From Dictyophora rubrovolvata (Eukaryota > Basidiomycota > Agaricomycetes > Phallales > Phallaceae): 64,000 nt of DNA. The notes below the pieces were generated by a model that was given only the letters and a program-made list of their open reading frames with translations, did no database searches and had not been told where the DNA came from. The stretch is from positions 2,604,001 through 2,668,000 of the forward strand of contig CP114122.1 of assembly GCA_029959195.1 (NCBI GenBank). Reading direction: 5' to 3'. Positions 49,036 through 59,681 of this stretch are shown one piece after another. Made by a program: the position numbers and the translations under genes. The stretch's first letter is position 1. The number at the start of each line of letters is the position of its first letter.

Positions 49036-49835
49036 CTGGGTTGAGATATTTAATGATTTGATTGATAATAAGAATTTAATATTCATTAGGCTTTTAGGGC
49101 CTTAATATTCTTTTGAATCGAAATGTGACCAGAAATTTTTTCCTTATGATTCATTCTCTAATTACTTCTTGATTCAGCGCCCTTATGCCAACCAGTCATA
49201 TAAGAGAAGATCTAATAAGACATAATATTTATCAGGGAAGAGACATGATGCACGAATGCGCGCCCGGCCGGCGCCACCTTGGAGCGTTTCAACGCATGGC
49301 TTTCTAGATTCTCTCGCCTAAATGGAAAGACGTCCAGTGGGAATCGCCGTCGGGATGCCGCCACCTTCACACGGGAAGCCGCTAATTCGGACAAATTCCT
49401 TGCCTTTTCGCTTTTTTTAAAGTTTCGCGAGAGAAAATTTGGAAACAATTCCCGGATTCGGTTGTTTTGATATGGAATTCTAAACAGCGGAAATTTGACG
49501 CGTAAAGTAAGGCAGCAAACGTTATTTCGAAACGCGAGAAATAAAGCTCTAAAGATGATATGCTTCATATAAACAAATAATATATAAGAATGATAGTAAT
49601 ATACGTACTGTATATCTAAGTTTTGCATACGCGGGATGCCTCCTTGTTCATTGGTGTCAAGGGTCTTAGGCGATGAGTGCATGAGCTGTGAACGAAGCTG
49701 GCGCTGTTACGTCCAAAATACAGACCAATGTGATATGGTGTATAACAATTATGATTTACCGATCTAACGATCTGGGTGATAGAATAATGAACCAGAAACG
49801 AAGATATAATGTAAGTGTATTGGCGGACGCTTCTA

Positions 49836-50665
49836 CTATTGAGCAGAAGCCTCTAGGAGAGTCAATTCAAGTCTCATATGATAAGCATCTTCGCCATCGG
49901 CGTCTATGAGTGTAGACATATTATTAAAAATCATACAAGTCCAAGAAAAAAACATTAATTTCGCGAACAGACTCACAATATCCTTTCTCCACCGAAAAAA
50001 TGGTAAAGCCCAAAGTATCCTTGTATAATCCCAGTGCTGCACGGTTCGTTTTACGGACGTGAAGCGAGACGTAAGGAGCATGGTAGATTTCCGACATGGC
50101 CCTTTCTAAGATGATGGGATTGAAACAATAGAAGTCCAGAATGGAAGGGAAAGACTTTTTGTCAGCTAAAGTCCCACGAAAAGATAGGGAAAAACGTAAT
50201 CTACGAACGAGATTGCAGCATCAACTTCTTGGCTATCCCTAGTCGTCGGTGAGATCGCAAAACAGAAATCGAGTTTACATGGCCGTGCGCGGGGACATCA
50301 TTGAGTGGTTCCTCGCTGAAAGGATTGGATCGACAGCATAAGAATACAGAGTAAGACTTTGTAGGGCCATCAACGCACATTTTAGCTAAAATATATCCCA
50401 CAATTTTTCCTTTGTGATCTTCGGCCACATACGACACTTGTGGCCAGCCAATCGAATGCCAAAAATCTTATCTTGCTTGGATACAATAAGGTATTCTCAA
50501 CCAAAAAGACTTACAGAACTTCATTTGGTAGTTCTCCGGTAAGTTCGTCAAATTACAGGCTTGCATCCCAATCAGGTCCTCTGGCTAATATTCACCCGGT
50601 GACAGTCGAGCAAAGCTTCTGTGCAGGGTTGAGGCTAGACTTACTCGAGCGATGCGAATATTCAT
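49836..50665 (-). CDS. NAA10: N-terminal acetyltransferase NatA catalytic subunit
   Basis: This is the catalytic subunit (Ard1/Naa10) that acetylates nascent protein N-termini with the ribosome-bound Naa15. Exons from ATG 50665 are MNIRIAR, then [20 protein letters not shown], then [20 protein letters not shown] and IVGYILAK. Next come [20 protein letters not shown], the acetyl-CoA motif [13 protein letters not shown], and [20 protein letters not shown]. The last blocks are [14 protein letters not shown] and [13 protein letters not shown], ending in LLEASAQ. All splice phases that I checked close. Length is about 158 aa. The long acidic or Ser-rich C-terminal tail seen in many orthologues is nearly absent, so this is close to the bare GNAT core. 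The identity is very secure. Confidence 0.95.
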
Positions 50666-51248
50666 CTTGTGAAAGTAGTCGAAGTAGTCGAAAAAGCAGG
50701 TAATTCGAGCACTCGAGGTGAACTGTGTAGGGATTTGAAACTCCGCTGAAGAACCTGTGACCCGCGCAGTCCTTCCAGTAATTCTTCAAGTTCTTGCCTT
50801 GCGAAGGTCTTCGAATTCGACGGATAGTTCTGAGAAATATCACAACTCCGTAGGACTATCAAACGTTCAATGGCCGTCTAACGATGGGGACAATATTTCC
50901 TTTTTTCTTGGCCCATTAAGGTCATCATACATTAATAATTAATTCCCATTCATTCTAGTGCGCTCGTCTCCCCACACAAAAGTTCAAATTTAAAGTGATT
51001 TCAGGTTTCACTGAATTCACGTTTGACGAGCATCATCTACGTCGAGATTAGTTGATAAATTCCATAGTCATGTGAAATTCCTCCCGACCCCAGCTTTGAT
51101 TGGGTTCCGATGTTACGACTCATTCTAGATATCGATGGCACATATCGAAATTGACATGAACGCCGTGTCACCCTTTCTATACAGGTCCCACCTATATATC
51201 AAATATTAATGTCAAAATCTAATTCATCCAGTGGAGCACTAGGCTTGG

Positions 51249-51255
51249 TATATAG
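51249..51255 (+). promoter_or_regulatory. TATA-like element of the DUF6533 gene
   Basis: TATATAG lies about 60 bases upstream of the ATG at 51313. Confidence 0.4.
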
Positions 51256-51312
51256 GGGGGCGTCAGAAAGTTCTGGGCAGCACCAAGTGGGCATTGAAGA
51301 TCTCGTAACGAC

Positions 51313-52892
51313 ATGAAAGATGGCTTCCGTTCGGGTCTAGTACATGCTAGTTCCGTCCGTTACACCGTGAATGTGGATGTGGTCGTGGTACCGAAATATG
51401 CTCCCATACAGCTTGAGACGATTGTGCGGTTGATAGTCCTAAGTAAGTTCCTCGGTTGCTACGACAATGTTTTGTTTCACCACCTTATACTTTTTCGTAG
51501 CGCTTCTGATTCACAACTACTTTCTGACACTTTCGGATGAGGTTGAGAACATATGGAAAGAAAAAGCGCGTCTGTCCTCGCTGCTTTTCTATGTCGTCAG
51601 GTACTTGCCTTTAGTCTGTTTTATTGGACTACAAACAATCCCGACCGCTAAAACGGTATGCTTTAATTCTCCTCTTCTCTCTTATAATACTCATGACTTA
51701 CAGTATGTTCATTTTCAATTACTTGACAAAGACACATAATGTCAGCCGTTAGTTGTGGCATCCCTGTCAAAGTACTCTCTTCTCTCAATGTAGTCACGCA
51801 AGCGGTCGTAACTGGTGCGGTCCCTTGGACAAACTCAGATAAATACAGTTTATTTATTTTTTCTTTTCCAGCTGTTCTGGTCTTGCGTACATACGCGCTC
51901 TCAGACAAGAAGATGTCTGTCTTGATTTTTCTTGGAAGCCTCGGGACAGCCTCGTTGGTGTTGGAAATCGCAAGTTATACTCTTTTAAGTAGTCTTACCT
52001 CCTTTAGATTCATTATTCATCTAGATTCAAATCAAATACACGGTATGCCAAGTGATGAAAATACAGATTCTACCGCAGTGAGTTTGACATTATCATATAC
52101 GATATGTAAACACCCTCCCAGAATGACGTACGATTTATTTAGATGTACCTATCACAATTCTCATTCAATTCTGAAAGATAATCCCAACCCTTTCTAGTAG
52201 AACGATTGAGTGATATAATCAGATTGGTGTTTGAGGGGGCTTGTGTTGTTGTCACTATCGTCTGTTATTGGCGCATGTACAAAGACTTGGGAAAGGGGAT
52301 TGCATGGGCATGGAATACCGAGCGGTTTTCAACATATCTTGCTCGCCAAGGTAGACGGCCTTTCTATATATCATACTTCGTTTCATATATTGATATACTA
52401 TCTCGGTTTAGGATTGATGTATTTTGTGTAAGTTGTTGCTTCTTTCAAAATTTGTAACGTTCGGCTGACTCATTGTTGTTATGATTAGAGTCGTATTTGA
52501 CATTGATTTGATATCCTTGATATTTAATACAGTAAGTACACATGTCACATTTATCTCTCAACGCAACGACGATTTCTGTTTCATAGAATATAGTACCGGT
52601 ACGCAGATCAAGCCTTACCATACTCATACTATTTCCCCTTCAATCTTTGAAATAGGCTTCGTTGGCTGGACTATTGGACGTATTTCCACTTCCGTAATTT
52701 TCAAAAAAATTTAGCTTATCCTTAATTCACATATGTATTAGGATTTCATCCATTCTTATCTCTCATTTTCTTCTGCGCCTGCGTATTGTTCATAAACAGC
52801 GCAGCGAGATTATCGAGCTAACGGAGATTCGTTTCAACACTCCCCCAAATCATCACACGCACCCCTGCATTCTCGAAGATCTTGGGAATTGA
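51313..52892 (+). CDS. DUF6533-type multi-pass membrane protein
   Basis: The function is unknown. The N-terminal exons give a DUF6533-like pattern: LTLLIHNYFLTLSDEVENIW followed by KEKARLSSLLFYVVRYLP. A later segment reads FPAVLVLRTYALSDKKMSVL, where LRTYAL is a landmark of this Agaricomycete membrane family. Further hydrophobic segments follow (FEGACVVVTIVCYWRMY). The last exon reads RISSILISHFLLRLR, a characteristic C-terminal motif, and runs to TGA 52890-52892. The protein would be a seven-helix-like protein of 300-350 aa. Middle exon borders (51650-52200) are uncertain, and that part is poor in family motifs, so partial decay cannot be excluded. Confidence 0.7.
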
Positions 52893-53502
52893 CTAGAAAA
52901 TACCGAGTAATGTTGAAATTTCGTTGAGAACATATTGACTGGATATAACGGAGGTAGTAACCCGTTGGGGACGAGCTCATACTCCAATTCTCCATATTGA
53001 ATATCTTTTGCCTCCTTGGCGTTTTCTTTGACTCTCGATTTAGGAGATATGTATCTTTCTGTTTATTTTCCTGACTTTATTTTGTTACTGCCGAGATGAT
53101 ACATTTCCCAAAGGACATCATGAACTATTTTGACAAACCTGACTTTGATCAATATTTCCCTCTCCAGCCCATTTCCGTTGCTCGGCATCAAGTCAACACA
53201 ATTCACTTAATTGAACTCTCTTGACTACGTTTCATGGCTCGTGTCTCGTACTCCATATGAAATTGCCTATGCTGGTTAGAATCGGCCCTTGCCGAATGAA
53301 TAACCATAATCCCCGTAACTGCTCGTTTGAGACTTTCAGCTTTACCATTAAAGACGTCACCGACTGTTTTCGCTACCTAATCCTTACAATGTCTAGGTAA
53401 ACTTGAAATTAAAAGATGTCAGATCGTACTAGATTCGCCGATATTATATAGTCATCGTCAGCCCTAACTTGAATATCACAGCTTTTTCTTCTCGCTATCT
53501 AG

Positions 53503-54931
53503 CTAATTCCAACCTCTGTGACGGAGTTTGAATACTCTCGTTTCTTCTTGTGGATCTTCATTCATCAAAGGTATAAGCCCTCCAAAAAAGGCGAGGTCAC
53601 CGAATACATCAACCCATTTCGGTGGCCGTCCAAGTTCAGCTATAGCCGCTAACTTCCCTATTTTCTCTAGACGGACACTCCTGTTCGCCTCTAATGTAGG
53701 AATCACGTATTGAAGATTGCATTTAGTCAACCAGCTCTGCCAGTCGTTGCGTATGTGTTGGTTTAGAAATTCCCAAAGTGTAAGGAAAAGTGAACCAACG
53801 GTCAGGTTGTCGCTGCTGAGCTCTAACGGTTTAAGAGGGAAGTCGTTGACAATTAATTTGATTTTTTGGTTTTTCGTAGGAGGATGTATAACGGGTGCGT
53901 CGAGATCTCCCTCTCCTATCGGACAAACGATTCCACTAGGCGAAAGTTCGAGTATCGAGCCTCGTGTTGGATACTTACTCATATCCCATTTCCACGAAGT
54001 CTGGACAATCTGATTCTCGACCCACAGAAGGCATGGATGGACCATCCACTGTCTACTCTCGAGTTTGAGATTTTTCGGCGGCCAGTTCATTTGGCTGTCT
54101 TCTGCCCGTGGCAGCACGAGTCCCCTTGGCACCATCTCGAGAGGCAGCACATAACCGAAAATCGGAAGAGGATACGGAACTTGTGCTTTTCGGTATTCAT
54201 GACTCTCCCACGCCTCGGGCATACGAGTCAGATTTGGTGCGTCCGTGTGTGCTGAGAACACTTATTTGTCCATGGCGGACAAGGGTGCCCGTGTAAGGTC
54301 GAGCCTGGTTTGTGGCAGCGAAACGTGTAGGACGAACGAGGAAGGTGTGATTGCGCCTGCGTGGTTGTGCCGGTAGCTGACTGAGCTGGCCCTGGCTCTA
54401 CTGTCGTCGACGGTGGCAATTTGGCTGCAGAGCGTTTTGGCCTTAAGCTACGATCGGGCCTGGTATGACTTTTTGTTAAGCTGGTAGTTTGGGTAGTCGT
54501 TGGGTAAACATGACGCGGCTCAAGATGGGCTGGTACTATTGGGGTGATGACGTATGCGCTTGAGTGTAAGGGCGAAGTGTAAGGCAGAGGATGGAGGGGA
54601 AGGCTATGTAGCAATTGAGTTGGAACAGCGCTAGAGGGGTATCCAACGTGCCAAAATTGCGGCAATCCTGCATCCTCATAAGCGACGAAAATGATCTTAA
54701 AGGATCAACTTTACCAGAAGGCATATTCGCCCATCGTCTGTTCCCACTGTGTCGGCTTTCAGAGTTGCTGGGAAGTCCGCCACGAATGAAATAGGTGGAG
54801 ATTCTCTCACTGTGCGAGGCTCCTCTTCTCACTCGAGGACGATCAGATAAGCGTTCAGCCTGAGATGCAGTGTAGTTGAGTCGATTTGGGTATCTGTGGT
54901 TTTGTCGGGGTTGGTAATAAGGATGAGGCAT
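53503..54931 (-). CDS. DUF6699 domain protein, third copy
   Basis: This is a multi-exon gene. Exon 1 from ATG 54931 (MPHPYYQPRQNHRYPNRL…) is Arg/Ser/Pro-rich and joins GLPQFWHVGYPSSAVPTQ through an intron GTAAAG…GGATGCAG. The next region is Pro/Thr/Ser-rich and disordered. The final exon, 54200-53503, carries the domain: VPYPLPIFGYVLPLE, SRQWMVHPCLLW, GSILELSPSG, then DLDAPVIHPPTKNQKIKLIV, LTVGSLFLTLWEFLNQHI, and the closing WVDVFGDLAFFGGLIPL. It is more like the family core than to either DUF6699 gene at the left end. The middle intron near 54260 is uncertain because the frame changes there. The function is unknown. Confidence 0.7.
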
Positions 54932-56374
54932 GTGTTGTGTTACTTTTTACCAGAACGTTGAATTTATCTTTTTAAATGATACGGATTCACTCATCTACAA
55001 TGCCTCAATATGGTAACATCAGATCTTACATATAGATAAAGTGGGCAACAAAAGGAGTTGCTACGTTGAGTTGTTGAAGTGAAACCATGTCAACAATTGT
55101 AAAACCCAACACACAAACGCGAACAAGAAAAAGGTCTTACTAAGACAAAGGCTTTCCTTACCGGTACCATTGTCGGACGTCTGATCAAGTATGAAACGCC
55201 TGAAGCGAAAGGTTCCCACAGTTGATTGTCGCCGATGTCAACTGACCGCCCTTTGGACCGCCCTTTGTGGCTAATTGTTCTGATTTCATCATCAGCTGCT
55301 ACAATATTTAGTGGTTGAATTTAACACGAGCACCAACATATTATATTTGTGAACTTATGATCGTAAGATAAACACAGAATGTAAGACAGAAATCATTTTA
55401 ATCGAGCTGTACATCATTTTCATCATCGAATCAATTTGCGGTAAATGCAGGGTGAATAATTAGATCTGAGAAAATGGTAGATCAGGCTTCAGTGCAGGGT
55501 TCAGCCTGGTTCAGCCTTCAGGACGATGAAAGCAGGGTCCTCTATTATGTCCCTCATTACACATGCTTCATAGGCTTGTTTTTTCGAGTAGTTTATGTCA
55601 ATACATAATATAATAATAAAACGTTGAATTCAACGAACTCCATCCATCCTCCCGCTCACAGGCAATGGTTACCATTCCGCTCCTGCTCCACATTTATCTC
55701 TCTTTCCAAAATTGTCGTATGTAGAGTAGTTTTCTATTCACTGCGTGTTGTACACAGACATGAGGCTTGCCACCTGATAAGAAAGAACCGGGCTGTAATT
55801 GAGGCAACCCCTGGCAATACACGGTAACTGAATTAAAAGCTCGGTCAATCCCTTTGGTCGCCAACCTCAAGTTCTCAAATTCTATCTCATGTATGCCGAA
55901 TGAGTGACTTGGATTCGAGCTTAACCTATTCCGTTTAGATATTTCTTATCTGAGAGACATTGAAGGTCTCCGTCCGCGCCCTACATATCCGAAAACCGAA
56001 GTAAATTCCTTTTTTCTTCAAAGTGTCATTCAAAAAAGTACGATTTCTGATCAAAACGAAGGGTGTAATGTGGAAAATTCAGGGACATATAATGCTCAGT
56101 CGGTGAAATTTCCTCATGATAAGATATTGAGTAACTAGACTCTAAGTTGTTTTGAAGGAGTCCCCAATCCTACGGGAGTGCCAGTAAGCGTCTGATAACC
56201 GAGGAGGGTGGCAAAAGACTTGGGTGAGAAATTACAATCCATACCTTTTGATTCGCTGAACATATTACCTACCAGTACCCTCGTGCGGTGCACTTAGAAT
56301 ACCATATATAATAGGTACATGTATTCCATTTATCTACTTTTCACTCCAAATCACCGCATCATGGAACAGCGTCC
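54932..56374. other. Intergenic, divergent promoters
   Basis: This is 1.4 kb between the minus-strand DUF6699 gene and the plus-strand P450. It has a TATA-like element (TATATAATA) at 56305-56313, about 65 bases before the P450 ATG. No gene is supported; an ORF at 55624-55827 lacks a domain. Confidence 0.5.
56305..56313 (+). promoter_or_regulatory. TATA-like element of the second P450
   Basis: TATATAATA lies about 65 bases before ATG 56375. The spacing matches that of the paralogous P450. Confidence 0.5.
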
Positions 56375-58449
56375 ATGAACCTCATATATCTCTTCGTTAC
56401 CATCCTTTTGTCACTTCTCTATTTGAAGGTTTCGAAAAGAGGTCAACCGGCTCCTTTTCCACCCGGTCCTAGACCACTACTGTTTATCGGAAATCTTCGA
56501 GACATGCCTAAAACCCAAGCATACAGAACGTTTCTGAAGTGGTCCAAAATATTTGGTTTGTCTTTCACCCTCCTCAGATCCAGAGACTTGGTCGCAATTG
56601 TCATTAGGTGATATCGTACACGTCAATGTCTTAGGAAACCGTTTTATCGTCCTTAATAGTCCTAAATACGTGGCTGAAATTCTGGACGCTAAGAGTAGAC
56701 TGTATAGTAACCGTCCGACACTAATGATGGCCGGTAAATTGGTTGGTTGGGAGGGTGCAACAGTTTGTAGACCTTTCGACGATAACTGGGCACAACACCG
56801 CAGGCTTATGGCCAATTTTATGGGCACGCATGCAAAAGTTGCGGAATTCGAAAGCGTCACCCATGAAGGTGTTAAGAAACTTTTGTCCCGCATTGTAACC
56901 TCTCCGGAAAAGCAGCTGGAACATTTTCAAAAGTATATCCTATTGACTTTGATGTCAAGAGCAAATAATTTGACAAATTTCGGTATAGTTATGCGGGACC
57001 TATCGTATTGACGCTTATCTATGGGTATGAGGCGGCAGGGGAAAATGATTTTCTCGTCAGGATAGTTAATGATGCGGTAAACAATTTTGGAGAAACAACA
57101 CGAAGCGGAGGCTTCGCTGTGGACTATTTCCCCACGCGTGAGTAGCATTCTTGAGTCAAGTAAGCTCCGCAAAAGCTCTTCAGTCCGCTTTGTTCCGGGC
57201 TGGTTTCCTGGAGCAGGCTGGAAAAGAAAGGCTGCGAGATACCGAGAACAAGTGAATGAGATGCTAGAGCGTCCTTATGAATGGACAAGGGAACAAATGG
57301 TATATATTTACACATGCACACAACCATTTTCACTAACAATATTTTAAGAAATTGGGGACTTTCACCATGTTTCCTTACGAATTTAAATGCTTTAGGGGAA
57401 GGAGCTGATCGGATGTCAAAGGAGCAAGAGAGGCTCATACAATGGGCTGCAGCTACACTCTACGCCGGTAATATATTTTAAAATTTCTCAATGGATTTCC
57501 ACTAATTCAATTCATGCTCGATGCAAAGGTGGTGCTCATACGGTGCAATCTTATTTTCCTGTATCAGTATGTTAAGAACTTAAATGACTGAATGGCATTG
57601 TATATACTGTAGACCGCCGCATCATTATCTTGCTTCCTTTTAGGCATAGTTAGACACAGCCCCGAGCTACATCGCGCTCAAGCCGAGATTCAGGGAGTTG
57701 TTGGAAACGATCGTTTGCCGACTTTGGCTGATCGCGAGCACCTGCCATACTTCGAAGCGCTATGCATGGAGATACACCGGTGCTACTCGATAATCCCACT
57801 GAGTTCGGTTTTTTCTTACCCCTTTGAATTAATTTCCATTGTTCCTTCACAGGCTTTTATCACGTTGCCCGATCGGATGATATTCATGACGGCTATTTCA
57901 TTCCCAAAGGAACCATGCTCTTGGCTAATAATATGTGCCTTTCTCTTCCTTCTTTTGGAAAACGAGAAATCAATTACTTAACATGACATAAGGGCCTTTT
58001 ATCTCAATGAAAAACTGTATCCCAACCCAAGCGAATTTTGCCAGAACGCTTTCTCGAATTTGATGCAAATGGTCGGCGAAGACAAAAGGACCCAAGAGAT
58101 TTTTTATTTGGATACGGTCGCAGGCAAGTCTTACTTTCACCCTGAATCGGAGACAATCCCCTGATTTGTTGCATTCATTAAGGCGATGTCCTGGTATCTA
58201 TTTCGCTGATGCTACTCTATGGCTGGCATCCGCCGCCTTGTTAACCGTTTTCGATTTCAAGCCATCTTTGAAAGACTGTAAACCCGCTATTCCACAAGCA
58301 AACTTTGTAGGTGAAGTTATAACGTGAGTTTTGTTAGCTCAGTGTTTCCTTGAACTTTGAAGTAGCCTTTTTGTAGCCACCCTGAACCATTCAATTGTGT
58401 CATTACTCCCAGATCGAAATTTTCCGAAGCTCTTCTTGAGAGTTTCTGA
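56375..58449 (+). CDS. Cytochrome P450, paralogue of the 20.7-22.8 kb gene, apparently frameshifted
   Basis: This is a P450 of the same clan with the same 11-exon plan. It has an N-terminal anchor (LIYLFVTILLSLLYL), the hinge PAPFPPGPRPLLFIGNL, and YSNRPTLMMAGKLVGWEG. Later motifs are the I-helix AGGAHTTAAS, ExxR as MEIHR, PERFLEF, and the heme signature FGYGRRRCPG. The last is split by an intron, 58124-58192, whose donor is GC (AG|GCAAGT). The last exon reads HPEPFNCVITPRSK and ends at TGA 58447-58449. In the exon at 57349, KLGT is followed by sequence two bases shorter than the paralogue, near 57360. The straightforward frame stops soon after, although the +1 frame continues the family sequence (CFLTN). 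Either it is a young pseudogene or the assembly has an indel. The I-helix acid is His, as in the paralogue. Confidence 0.75.
57529..57542 (+). other. 14-base P450 exon
   Basis: GTGGTGCTCATACG, between CAAAG and GTGCAA, encodes the core of AGGAHT. Its length and phase equal those of the exon at 21606-21619. Confidence 0.75.
58124..58192 (+). other. GC-AG intron in the P450 heme signature
   Basis: The donor is CAG|GCAAGT and the acceptor is ATTAAG. Splicing gives AGG CGA TGT CCT, i.e. R-R-C-P, which restores FGYGRRRCPG. A GT donor three bases later (AA|GTCTTA) would lose the cysteine. The paralogue has a normal GT donor at the same position. Confidence 0.8.
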
Positions 58450-58544
58450 TCAGATACTTGAAATGGAATATCTCCGTTGTTAGATAGCTTATTGAGTGTG
58501 TATATGAATTTCATAAGCTGCTTAATAAAATTATAAAACATTCA

Positions 58545-59681
58545 TCAACAGTACGACAATGATATAGAAACTAGAAAACAACTGTACGCGAAAGGATAGT
58601 GCTCCATCAAAGCGGCCCCGATAGTTTGATTAAGACAACCCAGGAAGTCCATGTCGAGCTTTGGAGGTAATGGTGTATCGGGTATGCTATTATTTGGCGA
58701 ACATATAACGGAATTATCGTAACCGTCTAAAGAAAGTGCTACTGAACTCGCGCGATAGTATTGAACGACTTGTTCGGCTGTGGGTGGCTGATTTAGAGTC
58801 AGTGGACTGAAAGGTGAGGTAGTTATGTTCGTGATGCTAAGAGAACAGTTGGATATTATTGATGTCACGAGAGAATTGATTGTTGTGTTATCTGAGATAA
58901 CTCTGTAAGTGCTAGTGCCATTCACGGTCTGTAACGGCACCGTGTATAAAGGACCTCCAGGTCGGGATGAGTTGGTCGGGACACCATACTAAGAAATAGT
59001 AAGACTGTAATATAAAGATAAAAGATGAAAGTGTAATTCAAACCTACCTCGTTTTCGTTAAAATCGCAAGAACAATTATCTGCGCCAAACGTAACTGGCC
59101 AAAATCCGAAAGGAAAGTCATGCCCCACAACGCCTGGCGTTAGGATGCCAGGATATCCACTCCCGTAACGCCTGTATAAGGATGAAAAAATGAGTTTATC
59201 GCTTTTTTTTATTTGAATATGAACCTTGTGCCGAAAATATCGGCTCTAATTCCCCCGCCAATGACATGTCCAGCGAAAAGTTGTCCGGGAGGAATAACAA
59301 ACTTTTGAGAAACCCCATTTCCATAAGATTGAATAAAAAATGTTTCCCCAGAGCTCCGTATCGGAAGCCGAGGTCCAGGATTAAAAGGAGAAAAAGACTG
59401 AGAATCCGAGCTCGAGATAGAATTTGCACTGGAGGGTTCGGATGAAGCCGCTGAATCAGGGTTTGAACTTGGTTCACTGTTTTCACCGCTTTCACCGTTG
59501 TTGTGGCTTTCGCCACCGCCTCTTCCTCCTTCTCCTGAAAATCAAATTATACACCCAAGTCACTGGGCCTTGAATATTGAATGATGCCATTAAAGGGAAG
59601 TGACCAGTCTAAGCACGTACCGCCTTTTCTCTTTTGGAGTTGTTTTTTAATGGGCCCCAGAAATAAATGACTTAATTGCAT
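58545..59681 (-). CDS. Conserved Agaricomycete protein rich in N-glycosylation sites
   Basis: The function is unknown. From ATG 59681 the first exon reads MQLSHLFLGPIKKQLQKRKG. After an intron comes a Gly/Ser/Asn-rich region, then IRSSGETFFIQSYGNGVSQK and GQLFAGHVIGGGIRADIFGT. The block RRYGSGYPGILTPGVVGHDF followed by PFGFWPVTFG, and later YGVPTNSSRPGGPLY, are landmarks I associate with a widespread Agaricomycete family. The C-terminal half carries YRVISDNTTINSLVTSI, VVQYYRASSVALSLDGYDNS, and TPLPPKLDMDFLGCLNQTIG, and it ends in a hydrophobic tail. It has at least six N-x-S/T sites (NGTS, NTTI, NCSL, NITT, NSSR, NQTI), which suggests an extracytoplasmic location. It is tail to tail with the P450, 95 bases apart. 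Confidence 0.8.

Larger units (their letters stand above)
47916..49835. other. Long pyrimidine-rich 3' flank of the HMG-box gene
   Basis: About 47990-48490 and 48660-48790 are C/T-rich and probably contain the 3' untranslated region. Frames such as 47953-48507 (184 aa, rich in Phe, Ser and Cys) are composition artefacts. Two (AT)n runs lie at about 48858 and 49020. No gene is supported before NAA10. Confidence 0.5.
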
